Positions 5,595-8,379 of a stretch of DNA of 8,379 nt are shown piece by piece. The stretch comes from Verrucomicrobiota bacterium (lineage in GTDB: Bacteria > Verrucomicrobiota > Verrucomicrobiia > Limisphaerales > UBA1096). The stretch spans positions 1 to 8,379 of the forward strand of contig QOAX01000012.1 of NCBI GenBank assembly GCA_003972865.1, read 5' to 3'. The notes under the pieces are model-generated. The model had not been told where the DNA came from, ran no database searches, and was given only the letters and a program-made list of their open reading frames with translations. Made by a program: the position numbers and the translations under genes. How positions within the stretch are numbered: position 1 is the stretch's first letter; every line of letters starts with the position of its first letter.

Positions 5595-6988
5595 ACACAG
5601 ACGGACAACCCGATCCTGCCCGCGTCTCGGCCTATCGCGGAGTCGATCACTACGACGATCCCGCCGCCGTTCACACGCTCGTCGGCCAGGCGCTGGACGC
5701 GCTCGGCCTGCCGGACGATTACATCCGCCCCCACGACCGCGTCGTGCTCAAGCCGAACTGGGTCAAGGAACACGACGAGCGCCACCCCGGCCCCGACCGG
5801 TGGGAACACGTCGTCACGCATCCCGCCGTCATCGAGGCGGTCATCCGCTGGGCCGGCATGCGGCTGGCGGGGAGCGGCTCGATCACGATTTGTGACGCGC
5901 CGCAAACCGACTCGTCGTTTGCCGCGCTCAACCAATACTGCGGACTCGACGAAATGGTCGACCGCTGCCGCCGCGACTTCCCCGGCACAACGATCAAGTT
6001 GCTCGATCTCCGACCGGAGGAGTGGCACGCCGTCGATGGTGTCACCGTCTCGAAAACACAGCTCACCGGCGACCCGGCGGGTGACACGTTCGTCGGGCTG
6101 AACGACGCGAGCGAGTTCGTCGGTTTCCACGGCAACGGCCGCTTGTTCGGCGCGTCGTTCAACATGGCCGAGACGAACGAGCGGCACTCCGGCGGGCGAC
6201 ACGAGTACATGCTCTGCCGCACGCCGATGGACGCTGACGTGCTCATCAATTTGCCAAAGCTCAAGTCGCACAAAAAGGTCGGCGTGACCTGTGCGCTCAA
6301 GAATCTCGTCGGCATCAATGCTAATAAAAACTGGCTGCCTCACCACACCGAGGGGACGCCCGATCAGGGTGGCGACCAGTTCCCTGCCTCGACTGCGAAG
6401 GCCAAGCTCGAGCATTCGTGGATGGGCCGGGCCAAGCGCATCGCCAACGGCCGCCCGCTGCTCTCGCGCCTGTTTGTGCCGTTGAAAAAAATGGGCCGCC
6501 TGTTTTTCGGCGACACGCAGAAGGTCGTCCGCTCCGGCAACTGGCACGGCAACGACACCTGCTGGCGCATGGTGCTCGACCTCAACAAATGCCTGTTCGA
6601 TTTCGACGGCGCCGGGCAGCCGCGCCAAAAGCCGCTGCGCTACCTGGCGGTGGTCGATGGCATCATCGGCGGTGAGGGCAACGGCCCCATGTCGCCCGAT
6701 GCGAAGCCGTGCGGCGTCATCCTCGCCGGCACTCATCCGGCCGCTGTGGACATGGCCGCCGCGACGCTGATGGGTTTCGACTGGCAAAAGCTGCGGCTGC
6801 TGAAGAACAGTTTCGAGATTCGAAAGCGCAACTTTATCCCATTCCGGCCAAGCGACATAAGCCTCGTTTCGAACAAGCCTGAATGGGATGGGCCGCTTGG
6901 CCAAGCGGGCGCGTTGTTTGCGTTCAAGCCGCACTTTGGCTGGGTCGGCGCGATCGAGCGCGAGCCGGAAAACCAGGCCAAGCGATGA
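5591..6988 (+). CDS. DUF362 domain-containing protein of unknown function
   Basis: This 465-residue protein is recognisable as DUF362 from VLKPNW (52-57), INLPKLKSHKKVGVT (219-233) followed by CALKNLVGIN (234-243), DGIIGGEGNGP (356-366) and HPAAVDMAAATLMGFD (382-397). These are the segments usually conserved in the family. Many DUF362 proteins also carry a ferredoxin-like cluster of cysteines; none is visible here, so this is the stand-alone form. No signal peptide or membrane helix is apparent, so it is probably cytoplasmic. The start is the GTG at 5591, which forms a 4-nt GTGA overlap with the glycosyltransferase stop. A loop at about 245-300 (KNWLPHH, then GGDQFP and a basic stretch) looks like an insertion relative to shorter members. 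Its place between glycosyltransferases and a CapK-like ligase suggests a role in making or modifying the glycan. I do not assign a reaction. LGQA (436-439) comes from the one perfect copy of the palindrome. Confidence 0.88.
   Translation: MNTDGQPDPARVSAYRGVDHYDDPAAVHTLVGQALDALGLPDDYIRPHDRVVLKPNWVKEHDERHPGPDRWEHVVTHPAVIEAVIRWAGMRLAGSGSITICDAPQTDSSFAALNQYCGLDEMVDRCRRDFPGTTIKLLDLRPEEWHAVDGVTVSKTQLTGDPAGDTFVGLNDASEFVGFHGNGRLFGASFNMAETNERHSGGRHEYMLCRTPMDADVLINLPKLKSHKKVGVTCALKNLVGINANKNWLPHHTEGTPDQGGDQFPASTAKAKLEHSWMGRAKRIANGRPLLSRLFVPLKKMGRLFFGDTQKVVRSGNWHGNDTCWRMVLDLNKCLFDFDGAGQPRQKPLRYLAVVDGIIGGEGNGPMSPDAKPCGVILAGTHPAAVDMAAATLMGFDWQKLRLLKNSFEIRKRNFIPFRPSDISLVSNKPEWDGPLGQAGALFAFKPHFGWVGAIEREPENQAKR
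6894..6907. repeat. 14-bp palindrome, perfect copy, in DUF362 gene
   Basis: CGCTTGGCCAAGCG is an exact 14-bp palindrome near the 3' end of the DUF362 gene, encoding Leu-Gly-Gln-Ala (436-439). Half-site relatives GGCCAAGCG flank it at 6846-6854 and 6976-6984; the latter abuts the DUF362 stop/CapK start overlap. Confidence 0.8.
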
Positions 6989-8373
6989 GTCTCGAGGACA
7001 AACTTTACCCGTTGCTCTCGCTGTACGACCGGCTGCCGCAGGGGGCGCGAAATTTCATCGGCGCGGCGTACCGGCGGCTCCCGCGCCGCATCCGCCACGG
7101 CAGGGCGTACGGCGAGTTTCGCGAATTGGCCGAGGCATCGCCAAGCTGGAGCGAGTCGGATCTTCGCGAGTATCAGTTACGCGAACTGCGCCGCACGCTC
7201 GTCAACGCCGCGAGCTATTGTCCGTGTTACAGCCGCTCCTTTGCGAAGGCCGGTTTTCGTCCGGACGCAATGATGTCACTCGACGATTTTGCCGGCTGTC
7301 CGTCGCTCACCAAGCAGGACATGCAGCAGCATTTTAATGACCTGACCTCGACCGGGATTGCCGACTCGCAAAAACTTTACATCACCACCGGCGGCTCGAC
7401 CGGCGTGCCGGTGGGGTTTCATTTGCAGAAGGGCGTCAGCCGGCCGAAGGAGCAGGCGTTCCTTGAGGCCAACTGGCGGCGAGCCGGTTATTTTGACAAG
7501 GCGCGGCTCGCGCTGATCCGGGGTCATGTGACCGACTCGCGAGCCAGGGGCAACATCATCGCGCACGACGCCACGCGCAACTGGCTGATGCTTTCGTCGT
7601 ATCACCTCACCGACGAGCGCATCCCCGAGTACCTCGAGGCGCTGGAAAATTTTCAGCCGGACTTTTTGAATATCTACCCGTCGGCGGCGTTGCAGCTCGC
7701 CGAGTATTTGCAGCGGCACGATCAGCGTTGGCGCACGCCGCTCCAGGGCGTGCTATGCGGCTCGGAGCAGTTGACACTGTCGCAGAAACGACTCCTCGAG
7801 GGTGTGTTCCAGTGTCGCGTGCTGCGCTGGTACGGCCACGCCGAGCGCGTCGTCCTCGCCGCCGAGGGGACGTACTCGGATCTGTTTTATTTTTGGCCGC
7901 ATTACGGCTTTGTTGAGTTTGGTGAACCGGACGGGGACGGCCTGCGGGAAGTCATCGGCACGACGTTTCACAATATGGCCATGCCGCTCGTGCGATACCG
8001 CACCGGCGACTTCGTTCGCCTGGCCAAACCGGATGCGCGTCGGGAATACGCCTGGCCAGCCGTTGAGGAGATCGCCGGGCGCGGGCAGGAATTTCTTGTC
8101 ACCGGCTCGGGGCGGCGCATCTCGCTGACCGCCTTCAATATGCACGACGCGATCTTCGACGGGCTGTATGCCGTGCAGTTTTTCCAGTCGGAACAGGGCG
8201 TGGCGGAGTTTCGCTACATCCCGTCGCCGGAGTTTCACACGTCGCGGCTGCCGCAGATTGAGGACGGCATCCGGCGCAAGCTTGGCGACGACTTTCGGCT
8301 GGTGCGGCGCGAGGTGGGGGAGGGCGAAACGACGCCGCGAGGCAAGCAAACCTGGCTCATCAGCCGGCTCTGA
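6985..8373 (+). CDS. CapK/PaaK-like adenylate-forming enzyme (phenylacetate-CoA ligase family)
   Basis: This 462-residue protein belongs to the PaaK/CapK (COG1541-type) branch of AMP-forming acyl ligases. Visible motifs are the phosphate-binding loop TTGGSTGVP (134-142), CGSEQLT (258-264), the adenine/acyl motif WYGHAE (282-287), YRTGD (338-342) with its ribose-binding Asp, the hinge-region GRGQEFLVTGSGRR (366-379), and C-terminal TTPRGKQ (449-455), where Lys454 fits the catalytic lysine. All core residues are present, so it should be active, activating a carboxylate with ATP. The WYGHAE form is what I associate with capsule-cluster homologues rather than phenylacetate catabolism, and no catabolic genes adjoin it. 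The ATG at 6985 is chosen because it forms an ATGA overlap with the DUF362 stop; upstream in-frame starts from 6883 would only read through the end of that gene. The substrate is unknown. Six bases after the stop the window ends. Confidence 0.9.
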   Translation: MSLEDKLYPLLSLYDRLPQGARNFIGAAYRRLPRRIRHGRAYGEFRELAEASPSWSESDLREYQLRELRRTLVNAASYCPCYSRSFAKAGFRPDAMMSLDDFAGCPSLTKQDMQQHFNDLTSTGIADSQKLYITTGGSTGVPVGFHLQKGVSRPKEQAFLEANWRRAGYFDKARLALIRGHVTDSRARGNIIAHDATRNWLMLSSYHLTDERIPEYLEALENFQPDFLNIYPSAALQLAEYLQRHDQRWRTPLQGVLCGSEQLTLSQKRLLEGVFQCRVLRWYGHAERVVLAAEGTYSDLFYFWPHYGFVEFGEPDGDGLREVIGTTFHNMAMPLVRYRTGDFVRLAKPDARREYAWPAVEEIAGRGQEFLVTGSGRRISLTAFNMHDAIFDGLYAVQFFQSEQGVAEFRYIPSPEFHTSRLPQIEDGIRRKLGDDFRLVRREVGEGETTPRGKQTWLISRL

Positions 8374-8379
8374 TTCCCG

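Noticed and set aside
5423..6934. Minus-strand open frame of 503 codons antisense to the DUF362 gene
   Set aside because: Its product is low-complexity and Arg/Val/Ala/Glu-rich with no family motif. The opposite strand encodes a clear DUF362 protein. Long antisense frames are expected in GC-rich coding DNA.
6883..6984. Longer N-terminus for the CapK-like protein from an upstream in-frame start
   Set aside because: It would read 34 codons out of frame through the conserved end of the DUF362 gene. The ATGA overlap at 6985 gives the natural start.

Overview
The window is GC-rich, densely coding DNA from what looks like a Gram-negative bacterium. A GDP-mannose dehydrogenase, a DUF374 lysophospholipid acyltransferase and an O-antigen polymerase/ligase-type membrane protein all point to an outer envelope carrying polysaccharide. 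No rRNA, tRNA or other strong taxonomic marker is present. A PVC-group bacterium such as a verrucomicrobial lineage would fit, but that is only a guess. I see no insertion sequence, integrase, CRISPR array or tRNA.

Layout. At the left edge, on the minus strand, lies the N-terminal part of an AlgD-like GDP-mannose 6-dehydrogenase (1-308). A divergent intergenic region (309-431) holds a 10-bp-stem inverted repeat and a perfect four-copy TGAAACT tandem repeat. On the plus strand come ruvA (432-1031) and, six bases later, a DUF374 acyltransferase starting at TTG (1038-1709). A 53-bp gap with a promoter-like sequence leads into a five-gene block: a polytopic O-antigen polymerase/ligase-like protein (1763-3292), two GT-B (GT4-type) glycosyltransferases (3289-4419 and 4416-5594), a DUF362 protein (5591-6988) and a CapK/PaaK-like adenylate-forming enzyme (6985-8373). 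All four junctions in this block are 4-nt stop/start overlaps (ATGA or GTGA), so it is almost certainly one translationally coupled operon. It probably continues past the right edge, since only six bases follow the last stop.

How the genes work together (inference). The five-gene block looks like part of a surface or exopolysaccharide assembly locus. The glycosyltransferases would build a repeat unit and the membrane protein would polymerise or ligate it. The CapK-like enzyme would activate a carboxylic acid, perhaps to decorate the glycan. The DUF362 protein has no assigned role. The initiating glycosyl-1-phosphate transferase, the flippase and export genes are not in the window. AlgD could supply GDP-mannuronate, but ruvA and the acyltransferase lie between it and the block, and it is transcribed away from it.

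The most unusual signal is a 14-bp palindrome, CGCTTGGCCAAGCG. It occurs five times with at most one mismatch, across three unrelated genes. It always lies in the same reading frame, encoding Leu-Gly-Gln-Ala, and there are also several weaker relatives and half-sites. It resembles a genome-wide iterated palindrome embedded in coding sequence.
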